Positions 57,325-64,000 of a stretch of DNA of 64,000 nt are shown here, in pieces. The notes below the pieces were generated by a model. The model worked only from the letters and a program-made list of their open reading frames with translations, ran no database searches and was not told where the DNA came from. Within the stretch, counting starts at the first letter, position 1; each line of letters opens with the position of its first letter. Origin of the DNA: Streptomyces seoulensis (GTDB lineage: Bacteria > Actinomycetota > Actinomycetes > Streptomycetales > Streptomycetaceae); the NCBI GenBank assembly GCA_013364255.1, contig CP054936.1, positions 3,068,853-3,132,852 of the forward strand, given 5' to 3'. The translations under genes and the position numbers were made by a program.

Positions 57325-58134
57325 ATGCCCGCTCCCCGCACCGTTCTGCTCACCGGCGCCGCCGGCGGGCTCGGCACCCTGATGCGGGACCTGCTGCCCG
57401 GGTACGGCTACGAACTGCGCCTGCTGGACGTGCGGCCGGTGGCGGACGAGCCCGGGGCCATCACCGCCGACCTCGCCGACACGGCGGCGCTGCGCGAGGC
57501 GGTCCGAGGTGTCGACGCGGTCGTCCACCTCGCGGGCATCTCCCTGGAGGCCCCGTTCGAGAAGATCCTGAAGGCCAACATCGAGGGCCTCCACCACCTG
57601 TACGAGGCGGCCCTCGCGGAGGGCGTCCCCCGGATCGTCTTCGCCTCCTCCAACCACGCCGTCGGCCGCACCCCCCGCCCGCGCGGGACGGACCCGCTGA
57701 TCCCCGTCGACACTCCGCGCCGCCCCGACACCTTCTACGGCCTGTCCAAGTCCTTCGGCGAGGACCTCGCCCAGCTCTACTGGGACCGGCACGGCCTGGA
57801 GACCGTCTCGGTGCGCATCGGCTCCTGCTGCCCCGAGCCGACCGATGTGCGGATGCTGTCGCTGTGGCTGAGCCCCGCCGACGCCGCCCGCCTCTTCCAC
57901 GCCGCCCTGACCGCCGAGCACGTCGGCCACACCGTCGTCTACGGCTCCTCCGCCAACACCCGCCTGTGGTGGGACCTGACCGGCGCGCGGGCACTCGGCT
58001 ACGAGCCGCAGGACGACTCCGAGCCGTACGCCCGGAGACTGATCGCCGAGCAGGGCGACCTGGACCCTGACGACGAGGCGGACGCCTTCCTCGGCGGCCG
58101 CTTCGTGACCGACCCGCCGATCTGGCCGTACTGA
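57325..58134 (+). CDS. udh: Uronate dehydrogenase-like NAD-dependent epimerase/dehydratase family protein
   Basis: 269 residues, extended SDR. Cofactor loop TGAAGGLGTLMRDLL (about 9-22), catalytic Y138-x3-K142 (FYGLSKSFGEDLAQLYWDR), ASSNHAVGRTPR and VRIGSCCPEPTDVRMLSLWLS closely resemble Agrobacterium/Pseudomonas uronate dehydrogenase, which oxidises glucuronate or galacturonate to the aldarolactone. ATG 57325 has AGGAGA upstream. Divergent from kdgD with matched promoters, supporting one pathway. Confidence 0.82.
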   Translation: MPAPRTVLLTGAAGGLGTLMRDLLPGYGYELRLLDVRPVADEPGAITADLADTAALREAVRGVDAVVHLAGISLEAPFEKILKANIEGLHHLYEAALAEGVPRIVFASSNHAVGRTPRPRGTDPLIPVDTPRRPDTFYGLSKSFGEDLAQLYWDRHGLETVSVRIGSCCPEPTDVRMLSLWLSPADAARLFHAALTAEHVGHTVVYGSSANTRLWWDLTGARALGYEPQDDSEPYARRLIAEQGDLDPDDEADAFLGGRFVTDPPIWPY

Positions 58135-58238
58135 GCCCGAGCCGGCGCCGCGAGGACCCCACCGGCCCTCGCGGGAGCCGCCCGGCGTGGGGCCTGTCAC
58201 CCGTTCGGCAGCACGTCCGGCAGGTAAGGGAACGGCAA

Positions 58239-58250
58239 AACGACGTCGTT
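58239..58250. promoter_or_regulatory. 12-bp perfect palindrome before the TerD gene
   Basis: AACGACGTCGTT, 13 bp before the ATG at 58264. No ribosome site lies between, so it may overlap the transcription start and act as an operator. Confidence 0.4.
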
Positions 58251-58263
58251 CGTTACCCCCCAC

Positions 58264-59499
58264 ATGACAGCTATGACCCCCGGCTCGAACATCCCCCTCA
58301 CCGCCACCCGCGTGGCGGTGGACGTCGCCGCCCCGGTGCGGCTGGACGTCTCGGGCCTGCTGCTCACCGCCGACGGCAAGGTGCGCTCCGACGACGACTT
58401 CATCTTCTACAACCAGCCCAGCGGACCGGGCGTGACCTACCGCTCCGGCGGCGGCAGCGCGCCCGACGCGATCACCGTGGACACCGCCGCCGTGCCGCCG
58501 GGCATCGAGAAGATCGTCGTCACCGCCAGCCCGGACGCCGCCGGGCAGACCTTCCAGGGCATCGAGCCCACCGCCACCCTGCGCGACGCGGACACCGGCT
58601 CCGCGCTGGCCACGTTCACGCCCCCGCAGCTCGGCGCCGAGACGGCGCTGGTGGTCGTGGAGATCTACCTGCGCAACGGCCAGTGGAAGGCGCGCGCCGT
58701 GGGCCAGGGGTACGCCGACGGACTCGCCGGCATCGCCACCGACTTCGGCGTCTCGGTGGAGGAACCGGCGCCCGCCCCGGCCGCCGCGCCGCACCCGGGC
58801 GTCCCGCCGCAGCCCGTGACCCCGCCGCCCGCGCCGCCCGCGATGCGGCCCCAGGTCACCCCGCCGGCGCCGGCCGCTCCCCCGGCCCCGCCTGCCGCCG
58901 CCGCACCCGCGCCGGGCACGGGGAAGGTCAACCTGGACAAGGGCCGGGTCAGCCTCCAGAAGAACCAGACCGTGTCCCTGGTCAAGGGCGGCCGCCCGCT
59001 GCTGTCCCAGGTGAAGATGGGGCTCGGCTGGGAGCCGGCGTTCCGCGGCGCGGACATCGACCTGGACGCCTCCGTCATCGCCTACGGCCCGCAGCGCAAC
59101 CACCTCGACAGCTGCTACTTCGGCAAGCTGTCCATCCTGAACGGCGCGGTCAAGCACTCCGGCGACAACCTCACCGGCGAGGGCGCGGGCGACGACGAGG
59201 TGATCGTGGTCGACCTCGGCCGCCTCCCCCAGGAGGTCACCGGCCTGGTCTTCACCGTCAACTCCTTCTCCGGCCAGAAGTTCAGCGACGTCGCCAAGGC
59301 CTACTGCCGACTCCTGGACGCCGCCACCGACGAGGAACTCGTCCGCTTCGACCTCACCTCCGCCGAGCCCCAGACCGGCGTCCTGATGGCCAAGCTCATC
59401 CGCCAGTACTCCGGCGAGTGGGAGATGACGGCCCTGGGCGACTTCCTCAAGGCCCGCACGGTACGCAACATGGTGAAGCCGGCGGCCCAAGCCCTGTAG
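58264..59499 (+). CDS. Two-domain TerD family protein (tellurium/stress resistance type)
   Basis: 411 residues. A first TerD-like domain (about 10-165: DDDFIFYNQPSGPGVTYRSG, ATFTPPQLGAETALVVVEIY), a Pro/Ala linker (about 166-215), then a second TerD domain with LGWEPAFRGADIDLDASVIAYG, HSGDNLTGEGAGDDEVIVVDL and NSFSGQKFSDVAKAYCRLLD, which contains the Asp-rich calcium sites of TerD. Cytoplasmic. TerD proteins act in poorly defined stress responses. ATG 58264 (or 58273) without a ribosome site. Monocistronic. Confidence 0.9.
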   Translation: MTAMTPGSNIPLTATRVAVDVAAPVRLDVSGLLLTADGKVRSDDDFIFYNQPSGPGVTYRSGGGSAPDAITVDTAAVPPGIEKIVVTASPDAAGQTFQGIEPTATLRDADTGSALATFTPPQLGAETALVVVEIYLRNGQWKARAVGQGYADGLAGIATDFGVSVEEPAPAPAAAPHPGVPPQPVTPPPAPPAMRPQVTPPAPAAPPAPPAAAAPAPGTGKVNLDKGRVSLQKNQTVSLVKGGRPLLSQVKMGLGWEPAFRGADIDLDASVIAYGPQRNHLDSCYFGKLSILNGAVKHSGDNLTGEGAGDDEVIVVDLGRLPQEVTGLVFTVNSFSGQKFSDVAKAYCRLLDAATDEELVRFDLTSAEPQTGVLMAKLIRQYSGEWEMTALGDFLKARTVRNMVKPAAQAL

Positions 59500-59772
59500 C
59501 CCCCGACCTCCGCCGGAGGCGAGGCGCCCTTCCGGCCGGGAGCGCGCCCCCCACCGGGAGCACACCGTCCCGCCGGACTCCCCTCCGGCCGGGACGCGCA
59601 CTCCCCACCGCGGCACCCCGCCCCCTCCCGCGCCGGGCACTCGCTCCCGATCGGGGCACCCCCTTCCGGCCGGGCCGCCCCCTCCCGGCCGGAGGCACAG
59701 GCGGCAGAAGGCTCACCCAGCCAGGGGTGGGCGTCCCGGCCGGAGGGCGCACGCCGTTCCGCAGCGGGCGGG
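59500..59772. other. Gap with repeated CCGGCCGG words
   Basis: 273 bp between the TerD and TetR genes. CCGGCCGG or its close variants occur five times (near 59532, 59575, 59664, 59686, 59733). No gene; probably decayed intergenic sequence, with possible hairpins ending both convergent transcripts. Confidence 0.5.
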
Positions 59773-59844
59773 GGCCTGGGGCCGAGCGGCGGCCTGGGGC
59801 CGAGCGGCGGCCTGGGGCCGAGCGGCGGCCTGGGGCCGGGCGGC
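59773..59844. repeat. Four 18-bp tandem repeats beside the TetR stop
   Basis: GCCTGGGGCCGAGCGGCG at 59773, 59791, 59809 and, with one change, 59827; ends 2 bp before the TetR stop codon. Confidence 0.9.
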
Positions 59845-59846
59845 GG

Positions 59847-60413
59847 TCAGGCGCGCAGGCCCTCCGTCAGGAGGGTCAGATAGCGGCGGACGTGCGTGCC
59901 CTGGTCGTCCGCCAGCTCCGAGGCGGTCGTCACCCCGTGCGCCAGCCGCAGCAGCTCGACCGGCTCGACGTCGGCCCGCAGGACTCCGGCCCGCTGCGCC
60001 GCCTCCACCAGCCGGGTCGACGCCCCCCGCATCGACGCGGCGCAGACCGTGACCGCCGCCGAGCTGCCGTCCGTGACGGCCGAACCCAGCAGCGCCTTCA
60101 GCCCACGCGCCTTGATCGTCCCCACGCACAGCTCGTTCAGCCACTCCACCAGCGCCTCCCCCGGCGGCAGTTCGGCCGCCAGTTCGTCGGCGCGCGCGGC
60201 GATCGCCCCGATCCGGTCGACGTAGGCGGCCTCCAGCAGCGCCTGACGGTTGGGGAAGTGCCGGTACAGCGTGCCCGAGCCGACCCCGGCGCGCTTGGCG
60301 ATGTCATCGAGCGACGCGTTCTCCCCCTGCTCGGCGAAGGCTTCGGCGGCCACCGCGAGCAACCGCTCGTAATTGCGCCGAGCGTCCGCACGCATGGGCC
60401 TGACCTGCGTCAT
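59847..60413 (-). CDS. TetR family transcriptional regulator
   Basis: 188 residues. N-terminal HTH (LLAVAAEAFAEQGENASLDDIAKRAGVGSGTLYRHFPNR, about 18-56) and a helical ligand domain ending in GVTTASELADDQG, as in the SACE_7040/TetR_C efflux regulators. ATG 60413 follows AGGTGG. Divergent from an MFS pump, with two palindromes between them; it very likely represses the pump and itself. Confidence 0.92.
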   Translation of the reverse strand: MTQVRPMRADARRNYERLLAVAAEAFAEQGENASLDDIAKRAGVGSGTLYRHFPNRQALLEAAYVDRIGAIAARADELAAELPPGEALVEWLNELCVGTIKARGLKALLGSAVTDGSSAAVTVCAASMRGASTRLVEAAQRAGVLRADVEPVELLRLAHGVTTASELADDQGTHVRRYLTLLTEGLRA

Positions 60414-60432
60414 CCACCTACTCCTTGCAAAC

Positions 60433-60485
60433 CGGGGACTCTCTCCGTATGTTGACGAGGACTAAACGGAGACAGTCCCCGCTTT
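60433..60485. promoter_or_regulatory. Two TetR operator-like palindromes
   Basis: Site 1: CGGGGACTCTCTCCGT (60433-60448). Site 2: AAACGGAGACAGTCCCCGC followed by TTT (60464-60485). Site 2 resembles the AAACGGNGAC/GTCNCCGTTT operator of Streptomyces TetR pump regulators, and ACGGAGACAGTCCCCG is the inverse of site 1 with one mismatch. TTGACG (60452-60457) lies between them. Confidence 0.7.
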
Positions 60486-60555
60486 CCTCGCGGGCCGTTC
60501 GCGCTGCCCGCGCGTCCTGGCCCCCGTCCGGGGGACGCCAGACCGGGAGAACCGC

Positions 60556-62181
60556 ATGTCCGTCCCGTCCGCACCGTCCGTCACCGCCGAGGCGCCTTCC
60601 GCGCCGCTCCCGCCCGCCGGGCTCGGCGCCACCCTCCTCGTCATCGTCACCGCCTACCTGATGGTCGGCGTCGACGCCACCGTGGTCAACGTAGCGCTTC
60701 CCGGCATCCAGCGGGAGCTGCGGTTCTCACCCACCGGCCTGTCCTGGGTGCTGAACGCCTACACCCTCGTCTTCGGCGGCTTACTGCTGCTCGGCGGCCG
60801 GATCGGCGACATCCTGGGCCGCCGCCGCACCCTGACGTACGGCGTCCTGCTCTTCGCCCTGTCCTCACTGCTCGGCGGAGTGGCCACCGACAGCGCCTGG
60901 CTGCTCGCCGCCCGCGCGCTCCAGGGCGCCGGCGCCGCCCTCGTCGCACCGAACACCCTCGCCCTGATCACCACGAACTTCCCCGAGGGCCCGCGCCGCC
61001 ACCACGCCCTCGGCGTCTACTCCTCCATGGCCGGCATCGGCGCCTCCATCGGCCTGGTGCTCGGCGGCGTCCTCACCTCGTGGGCGTCCTGGCGCTGGTC
61101 CCTGCTGATCAACGTGCCGATCGGCGCGGCGGTCGCCCTCGCACTCCCCCGCTTCGTCACCGAGACCCCGCGCCACGCGGGCCGGTTCGACGTCGCCGGC
61201 GCCCTCACCGGCACCGCCGGCTCGACCTCGCTGGTGTACGCGTTCGTCCGCGTGTCGCAGACGGGCTGGAGCGACGGCCGGGCGCTGGCCGGGTTCGCCG
61301 CGGCCGTCGTCCTGCTGGCCGGGTTCGCCTTCGTGGAGTCCCGTGCCGCGCAGCCGGTCATGCCGCTGCGCCTGCTCGCGCACCGCGACCGCGCGGGCGG
61401 CTACGCGGGGATCCTGCTGCTGCCCGCGGGCATGTTCGGCGCGTTCTACTTCCTCACCCTGATCTGCCAGCGCGTCCTGGACTACAGCGCGCTGCGGGCC
61501 GGGTTCGCCTTCCTGCCGATGACCGCCGCCATGTTCACCACCGTGCGCCTCGTACCGCGCCTCCTGGCGCGCGCCGGCGTGAAGCCGGTGCTGGTCACGG
61601 GCATGACGCTGCTCGTCGGCGCGGCGGTCCTGCTGTGGCGGCTGACGCCCGGCGACGGCTACGCGGCCGGGCTGCTCGGCCCGCTGCTGCTGTTGGGCGT
61701 GGGCATGGGACTGAGCTTCATGCCGCTCAACGCGACGGTGCTCGCGCAGGTGACGCCGCGGGACGCCGGCGCGGCCTCCGGTCTGCTCCAGACCTTGCAG
61801 TGGCTCGGCGGCACGCTCGGGCTGTCCGTCCTGGTGACGGTGTTCGGCACCGCCACGCGGCACGCGACCGGCGCTCCGTCCGCCGTGCTGGTCGAGGGCT
61901 CGGCCCGCGCGTTCGGCGTCGGCGCGCTGATCGCGCTCGCCGCGCTGCTGGTGGCGGCGTTCGTCATCACCGGCGGCCGCACGCCCACGGCCGCGGGTCC
62001 GTCCCCGACTCCGGCCCCCGCACCCGCCCCTGCTCCCGCCTCAGTCCTGACTCCGACCCCCGGCTCCACCCCGGCTCCGGCTCCCGCCTCCACCCTGACT
62101 CCGGCCCCGGCCTCCGCCTCGAATCCAGCCCAGGCGACGACGCCTGCCACCAGCGCCACGCCCACGCCGGAACCCCACTGA
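60556..62181 (+). CDS. MFS multidrug efflux transporter (DHA2, 14-TM) with TTA codon and low-complexity tail
   Basis: 541 residues. TM1 region YLMVGVDATVVNVALPGIQREL, motif A GGRIGDILGRRRTL and motif C-like GVYSSMAGIGASIGLVLGGVLTSW (in part) are those of DHA2 drug:H+ antiporters. About 14 helices end near residue 475; the last ~65 residues are a Pro/Ala/Thr/Ser repeat. Codon 76 is TTA (60781-60783), implying bldA-dependent expression. Divergent TetR gene and operators upstream. Substrates unknown. Confidence 0.92.
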   Translation: MSVPSAPSVTAEAPSAPLPPAGLGATLLVIVTAYLMVGVDATVVNVALPGIQRELRFSPTGLSWVLNAYTLVFGGLLLLGGRIGDILGRRRTLTYGVLLFALSSLLGGVATDSAWLLAARALQGAGAALVAPNTLALITTNFPEGPRRHHALGVYSSMAGIGASIGLVLGGVLTSWASWRWSLLINVPIGAAVALALPRFVTETPRHAGRFDVAGALTGTAGSTSLVYAFVRVSQTGWSDGRALAGFAAAVVLLAGFAFVESRAAQPVMPLRLLAHRDRAGGYAGILLLPAGMFGAFYFLTLICQRVLDYSALRAGFAFLPMTAAMFTTVRLVPRLLARAGVKPVLVTGMTLLVGAAVLLWRLTPGDGYAAGLLGPLLLLGVGMGLSFMPLNATVLAQVTPRDAGAASGLLQTLQWLGGTLGLSVLVTVFGTATRHATGAPSAVLVEGSARAFGVGALIALAALLVAAFVITGGRTPTAAGPSPTPAPAPAPAPASVLTPTPGSTPAPAPASTLTPAPASASNPAQATTPATSATPTPEPH

Positions 62182-62435
62182 CGCGCGGCACCGCCGATAC
62201 ACCCACACCGCGGACGCGCCCGCACCGCCGAACCGACGTCGGCGCCGGCCGGCATCCATCGCCCGGCGAGGTCTCCACGAAACCCCGGCGGGGGTGCCCC
62301 CCGGAGCACCCCCCGGCTCACACCGAGCCGACGGGCGGTGCTCCGGGTTCACCCCCGCACGCCGAGCGCCCCCGCCCCAACGGTCCATCACCCCACTCGA
62401 CCGAAGCGCGTCGCGCCCCGGGCCACCGACGCGCT
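62182..62435. other. Gap between the MFS pump and the convergent unknown gene
   Basis: 254 bp, GC-rich, no gene. CGGGGGTGCCCCCCGGAGCACCCCCCGG-like words (from 62288, quoted in part: GGGGGTGCCCCCCGG) can fold and may terminate both transcripts. Confidence 0.35.
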
Positions 62436-63971
62436 CTACTCCCTCCGGCCGCTCCGCGCCTTGAACGCGGCCTTGCGCGCCTCCTTGGCGATGCGCTTGT
62501 CGGGGTGCAGGCGGCCCATCGCCTCCAGTACGTCCGCCGTCTGCGGGTGGTCCACCCGCCAGGCCGCCGCGAAGAAGCCGCCGTGCTGCTCGGCGAGGCC
62601 CTGGACGAGCGCGTGCAGTTCGGCGGAGTCACCCTCGGCGGCCAGTTGCGCGGCGACCGTGTCGATGGTGAGCCAGAAGATCATGTCCTGGGACGGCGGC
62701 GGCACGTCGGCCAGTGCGCGCTCGGTCAGCCAGACCCGGGCCAGGCCGCCCAGCTCACGGTCGTCGAGCACCTCGCGCAGCGCGGGTTCGGCGGCGGCGC
62801 CCACCAGCGACAGCGCCTGCTGGCAGCGCAGCCGCCGCAGCGGCGCCCCGGCGTCCGTGCCGCGCGCGGCGGCGAGCAGTTCGCCGGCCGCGGCCAGCGG
62901 CTCGCGGCGGGCCAGCCACAGCTCGGTCTCGGCGTGCGCGGCCGCGGGCGGGAAGGCGGCGGTGCCGTCGAGCAGCGCGTCCGCGCCCTTGTCGGCGAGG
63001 TCGCCGACCGCCGGGGCCTCGTGCCCGGCGTCCAGCAGCCGGGCACGGATGCCGTACAGCCCGAGCGGGGTGAGCCGTACCATGCCGTAGCGGCTGACGT
63101 CCGTCTCGTCGACCGGGGCCGACGCCTCGTCGCCCGCTCCCCCGGCCGCGTCGGCGCTCCCGGCGCCGTCAGCGCCCTCGCCGTCCTCGGCGCCGTCGAG
63201 CAGCGCCTCGTCCACCGGCCGGTACTCGACCAGCCCCACCGGCTCCAGCAGCCGGAACTGGTCGTCCAGCCGCATCATCGCGTCGGAGACCTGCTGCAGT
63301 ATGTCGTTGGTGGGCTCGCCCATGTCGCTGGGGACGATCATGGAGGCGGCGAGCGCGGGCAGCGGCACCGGGCCGCCGGGCGCGTCCTCGCCCACGGTGA
63401 GCAGGTAGAGGTTGGTCAGCACCCCGTCCAGGAACTCCGCCTCGGCCTGCGGATCCCACTCCAGCGAGCCGAAGTCGACCGTGCCGCCCTCGTCCATCGC
63501 GTCGATCAGGCCGTCCAGGTCGGGCACGCTCGCGTCCGCCAGCGCCGCGTCCAGCGCGCTCAGCCACACGGTGAGCACGTCGTGGGGCGAACCGCCGGTG
63601 AGCAGGCGCAGTTCCCGGCCGGCCGCCACCGCGCCGGTGTCCTCGCCGTTGTTCTCGTTGTTCTCGTTGTTCTCGTTGTTCTCGTTGTTCTCGTTGTTCT
63701 CGTCGGCGATCTCGACCAGTCCGGTGTCGACGGCCGCGCGCCACGCCTCGCTCGCCTCGGCCGCCGCGTCGTCGCCGGTCAGGCCCAGCACCTCGGCCGC
63801 CGCGGGCAGTTGCTCCTCCACCAGCGCACCGGCGGCGTCGATCCGGGTCGCGGGCCCGGCCCAGCGGGCGAGCCGGGCGGCGCGCGCGAGCAGCGGGGTG
63901 GCGAGGGCGTCCCGGGCCAGCTCCGGTTCGGAAGCGAGCCGCACCGGCGGGAGCGGGGACCTGTCTGACAT
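62436..63971 (-). CDS. Conserved hypothetical protein with ENN repeat, paralogue of the 17-kb gene
   Basis: 511 residues, Ala/Leu/Glu-rich, no signal peptide or membrane helix. The N-terminal domain (ATPLLARAARLARWAGPATRID) is followed by six ENN tripeptides (about residues 91-108), an Ala/Asp linker near 275-300, and a helical C-terminal domain ending HPQTADVLEAMGRLHPD and IAKEARKAAFKARSGRRE. Ending and middle blocks match the protein at 17061-18497. ATG 63971 with AGGAG 11 bp upstream. Function unknown. Confidence 0.8.
   Translation of the reverse strand: MSDRSPLPPVRLASEPELARDALATPLLARAARLARWAGPATRIDAAGALVEEQLPAAAEVLGLTGDDAAAEASEAWRAAVDTGLVEIADENNENNENNENNENNENNGEDTGAVAAGRELRLLTGGSPHDVLTVWLSALDAALADASVPDLDGLIDAMDEGGTVDFGSLEWDPQAEAEFLDGVLTNLYLLTVGEDAPGGPVPLPALAASMIVPSDMGEPTNDILQQVSDAMMRLDDQFRLLEPVGLVEYRPVDEALLDGAEDGEGADGAGSADAAGGAGDEASAPVDETDVSRYGMVRLTPLGLYGIRARLLDAGHEAPAVGDLADKGADALLDGTAAFPPAAAHAETELWLARREPLAAAGELLAAARGTDAGAPLRRLRCQQALSLVGAAAEPALREVLDDRELGGLARVWLTERALADVPPPSQDMIFWLTIDTVAAQLAAEGDSAELHALVQGLAEQHGGFFAAAWRVDHPQTADVLEAMGRLHPDKRIAKEARKAAFKARSGRRE
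63648..63701 (-). repeat. 9-bp microsatellite (six units) inside the unknown gene
   Basis: Six exact copies of GTTGTTCTC on the + strand, read as six Glu-Asn-Asn. AT-rich compared with everything around it; length changes would stay in frame. Confidence 0.95.
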
Positions 63972-64000
63972 CGGCTGGTTCTCCTAGCGGACCTGGGGGC

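Overview
The window is 64 kb of a very GC-rich actinobacterial chromosome, almost certainly Streptomyces. The signs are strong G/C at third codon positions, many GTG starts, overlapping ATGA/GTGA stop-start junctions, rare TTA codons, an LAxTG sortase substrate, Streptomyces-type -10 boxes (TAGRNT), and a gene order that, as I remember it, follows the moaA to ectABCD region of S. coelicolor (SCO1821 onward). I saw no rRNA, tRNA, CRISPR array, insertion sequence or prophage.

Layout. 1-4.7 kb: 5' part of moaA, a DUF485 + sodium/solute symporter pair, and a secreted subtilase. 4.7-8.1 kb: a CaiB/BaiF CoA-transferase gene broken by an in-frame TGA, a zinc alcohol dehydrogenase and a VIT-type metal transporter. 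8.5-14.7 kb: DEDDh exonuclease with BRCT, a small Cys-rich protein, SURF1, a GH15 glucoamylase/trehalase-like enzyme with a TTA codon, an atypical SDR, an enoyl-CoA hydratase and the small nucleoid protein Gbn. 15-22.5 kb: an ABC-F ATPase with a possible leader peptide, a large protein of unknown function, an alpha/beta hydrolase, a class II aldolase, and a Pit phosphate transporter behind a PHO box.

22.8-41.2 kb is the main system: a cobalamin (B12) biosynthesis locus. A B12 riboswitch precedes cbiB-cobQ-cobN-chlID-cobO-cobB-cobI, nearly all translationally overlapping. A ZIP metal transporter on the opposite strand separates this from cobM-cobL-cobGJ-cbiX-cobC. Odd features here are a dispersed intergenic-type repeat read in frame inside cobB, a six-fold 60-bp tandem repeat at the 5' end of cobC, and both a CbiX-type and a CobN/ChlID-type chelatase. 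Precorrin-8X mutase, a CobK-type reductase, cobA and the nucleotide-loop genes are not in the window.

41.5-48.9 kb: sortase-anchored protein, amidohydrolase, class V aminotransferase, then ectABCD (ectoine and 5-hydroxyectoine), with a 20-bp perfect hairpin between ectB and ectC and a strong hairpin after ectD. 49-58.1 kb: class V aminotransferase, FrnE-like DsbA oxidoreductase, and a set of genes that together fit oxidative uronate catabolism: 2-oxoglutarate-semialdehyde dehydrogenase with a divergent IclR regulator, 5-dehydro-4-deoxyglucarate dehydratase overlapping an unrecognised TIM-barrel-like protein, and divergently a uronate dehydrogenase. A GNAT acetyltransferase and a secreted HAD phosphatase lie between them. 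58.2-64 kb: a two-domain TerD protein, a TetR/MFS efflux pair with two operator-like palindromes and a TTA codon in the pump, and a second member of the unknown family seen at 17 kb, carrying a 9-bp microsatellite.

The items I would follow up first are the cobC repeat expansion, the repeat inside cobB, the leader ORFs before cbiB and the ABC-F gene, the uronate module with its unknown enzyme, and the ectB-ectC hairpin.
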